Source of the DNA: Bacteroidales bacterium
Lineage (GTDB): Bacteria; Bacteroidota; Bacteroidia; Bacteroidales; P3
Length of the DNA stretch: 64,000 nt
Assembly: GCA_022482545.1 (NCBI GenBank)
Contig: JAKVOZ010000002.1
Coordinates: 150,673 to 214,672 of the forward strand
Direction: 5' to 3'
The notes under the pieces were generated by a model, which was given only the letters and a program-made list of their open reading frames with translations, was not told where the DNA came from and ran no database searches. Each line of letters opens with the position of its first letter. Position 1 is the stretch's first letter. The position numbers were made by a program, and so were the translations under genes. Below are positions 62,681 to 64,000 of the stretch, one piece after another.

Positions 62681-63892
62681 ATGGATATTAAAATAAATAC
62701 AATAGAAGAAGGAATAGAAGAATTCAAAAAAGGTAATTTTCTTATATGTGTAGATGACGAAGATAGAGAAAATGAAGGCGATTTCATAACTCCTGCTCAA
62801 ACAATTACAGCAGAAAAAGTTAATTTTATGATTACTAATGGTAGGGGGTTGATGTGCAGTCCTATCACAGGAGAAAGAGCAGATGAATTGGGATTAGATA
62901 TGATGGTTGCTCACAATACAGCACTTTTGGAAACACCTTTTACAATATCAGTAGATAAAGTGGGAGATGGTTGCACAACAGGAATATCTGCAAGTGATAG
63001 AGCAAAAACTATTGAAGCACTTTCTAATCCAAAAACAATGCCAACAGACCTTGGACGACCAGGACATATCTTTCCTTTAAGAGCACAAAAAGAAGGTGTT
63101 TTGAAAAGAGCAGGGCATACAGAAGCATGCGTAGATATGACACGTTTAGCAGGATTAAATCCAGTGGCAGCACTTGTAGAAATACTTAATCCTGATGGCA
63201 CTATGGCAAGACTTCCTCAACTTATGGAGATGAGCAAGAAATATGGCATAAAAATCATAACAATAAAAGACCTTATCGCTTATCGCTTACAACATGAAAC
63301 GCTAATAAAGAAAGAAGAAGAAGTATTTTTGCCAACCAAATGGGGAAATTTTAAACTTATAGCTTACTCTCAAAACGGTACAGACTTAACTCATATGGTT
63401 TTAAAGAAGGGAGAATGGACAGAAGATGAAGAAATATTGGTAAGAGTTCATTCATGCTGTGCAACAGGAGATATATTTGGTTCATTGAAATGTGATTGTG
63501 GGGAGCAATTGCATAGAGCGATGGAGACGATAAATGAACAAGGCAAAGGAATGATAGTTTATATGAATCAAGAAGGAAGAGGCATTGGGTTGATTAATAA
63601 ACTACACGCATATCATCTTCAAGAACAAGGAATGGATACTGTTGATGCTAATTTAGCATTAGGATTTAAGGCAGATGAAAGAGATTATGGAATAGGAGCA
63701 CAAATAATAAGAGATATGGGAGCAAGAAAAATACGATTAATGACAAATAATCCAATGAAAAGAATAGGTTTGGAAGGATTTGGTATTAAGATAGTTGAAA
63801 CTGTTCCTCTTGTTATTGAGCCAACAAAATACGACAAAGATTATCTTAAAACAAAGAAAGAAAAAATGGGACATAAACTTCCATTAAAATAA
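62681..63892 (+). CDS. ribBA: Bifunctional RibBA (DHBP synthase and GTP cyclohydrolase II)
   Basis: Supplies both precursors of riboflavin. From ATG 62681 ([20 protein letters not shown]) the product has 403 residues: the DHBP synthase domain with [12 protein letters not shown] (about 25-36) and [13 protein letters not shown] (about 146-158), then GTP cyclohydrolase II from about 205, with [20 protein letters not shown] (about 252-271; zinc cysteines) and [20 protein letters not shown] (about 296-315). The start is set by the promoter within the longer reading frame. No FMN riboswitch is visible upstream. Confidence 0.95.
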   Translation: MDIKINTIEEGIEEFKKGNFLICVDDEDRENEGDFITPAQTITAEKVNFMITNGRGLMCSPITGERADELGLDMMVAHNTALLETPFTISVDKVGDGCTTGISASDRAKTIEALSNPKTMPTDLGRPGHIFPLRAQKEGVLKRAGHTEACVDMTRLAGLNPVAALVEILNPDGTMARLPQLMEMSKKYGIKIITIKDLIAYRLQHETLIKKEEEVFLPTKWGNFKLIAYSQNGTDLTHMVLKKGEWTEDEEILVRVHSCCATGDIFGSLKCDCGEQLHRAMETINEQGKGMIVYMNQEGRGIGLINKLHAYHLQEQGMDTVDANLALGFKADERDYGIGAQIIRDMGARKIRLMTNNPMKRIGLEGFGIKIVETVPLVIEPTKYDKDYLKTKKEKMGHKLPLK

Positions 63893-63932
63893 AAAAAATA
63901 TATAAAATTTGTTTTGTTTAAAAATAAAACAT

Positions 63933-63940
63933 TATATTTG
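63933..63940 (+). promoter_or_regulatory. -7 element of the promoter for the last, partial gene
   Basis: TATATTTG, with TTG at 63909-63911 21 bases upstream; the start codon is 24 bases further on. Confidence 0.65.
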
Positions 63941-63964
63941 CAAACGATAAAACATAAATAATTG

Positions 63965-64000
63965 ATGGAAAGTGCTAATAAAATTTTATCAGAGATAGAT
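63965..64000 (+). CDS. Start of a gene cut off by the window end
   Basis: ATG followed by eleven codons (MESANKILSEID) with a good promoter in front. Too short to identify. Confidence 0.5.
   Translation, partial: MESANKILSEID

Overview
The window is AT-rich and looks like a Bacteroidetes (probably Bacteroidales) chromosome. The evidence is the promoter element of that phylum (TAnnTTTG, mostly TATCTTTG or TACNTTTG, upstream of many genes), the general lack of Shine-Dalgarno sites, a secreted protein with a type IX secretion (T9SS) sorting domain, phylum-typical families and neighbourhoods (DUF3822 next to rsmD, DUF3098 after ftsX, DUF5686, a kinase-like/RapZ fusion) and a myo-inositol lipid cluster. 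Species cannot be named from the sequence.

Layout. 1-2.8 kb: glutamine synthetase 3' end, a SpoU rRNA methyltransferase and rpsF-rpsR-rplI. 2.9-14.3 kb: cell-envelope and glycan genes (GH29 fucosidase, O-antigen ligase-like protein with an FtsX-fold permease, GH3 glycosidase, T9SS fibronectin protein) and a lone carbamate kinase. 14.4-27.5 kb: housekeeping (parE, TauE/SafE and YitT membrane proteins, TPR protein, nucleoid protein, enolase, DNA glycosylase, rpmB, thioesterase, rpsU, Xer-type recombinase, hpf, TonB-like protein, manA). 27.5-32.1 kb: mutS, three tRNA genes, menG-menA. 32.5-43.1 kb: Sel1 protein, rsmD operon, queA-ispD-kinase/RapZ operon, aspartate kinase, EamA transporter, dnaK. 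44.2-49.4 kb: an acquired island. 49.6-53.9 kb: ftsX-DUF3098-uppP-truB, a possible muramidase-like protein and an orphan M6 protease prodomain. 54.3-62.3 kb: a DUF5686 outer-membrane protein and a five-gene inositol-lipid cluster. 62.7-64 kb: ribBA and the start of one more gene.

Two things stand out. First, the 5.15-kb island is bounded by a 98-bp direct repeat (2 mismatches). It carries wrecked remains of a tyrosine integrase and a DUF3987 protein, but two intact, 4-base-overlapping genes: a RecQ-type helicase fused to a ComF-like phosphoribosyltransferase, and a DprA-family protein. The pairing of a phosphoribosyltransferase with DprA recalls the ShosTA defence/toxin-antitoxin system, here with a helicase attached, so it is a good candidate for an uncharacterised antiviral module. 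Second, at least eleven intergenic regions hold arrays of degenerate units repeated every 21-22 bp (two helical turns). They come in two word families (an AATGCCATT core, or TTCTTGATTCTATTTT-like words) that can follow each other in the same register. None lies inside an intact gene. One array contains the island's right junction, and another supplies the stop codon of the truncated M6 gene.

Smaller points: rare strong Shine-Dalgarno sites on hpf and a weaker one on rpsU; a tRNA-Gly(GCC) lacking the invariant T at position 55 next to a near-copy with a CCC anticodon; promoters so close to start codons that mRNAs should be leaderless; and catalytic-motif departures in two inositol-lipid enzymes.
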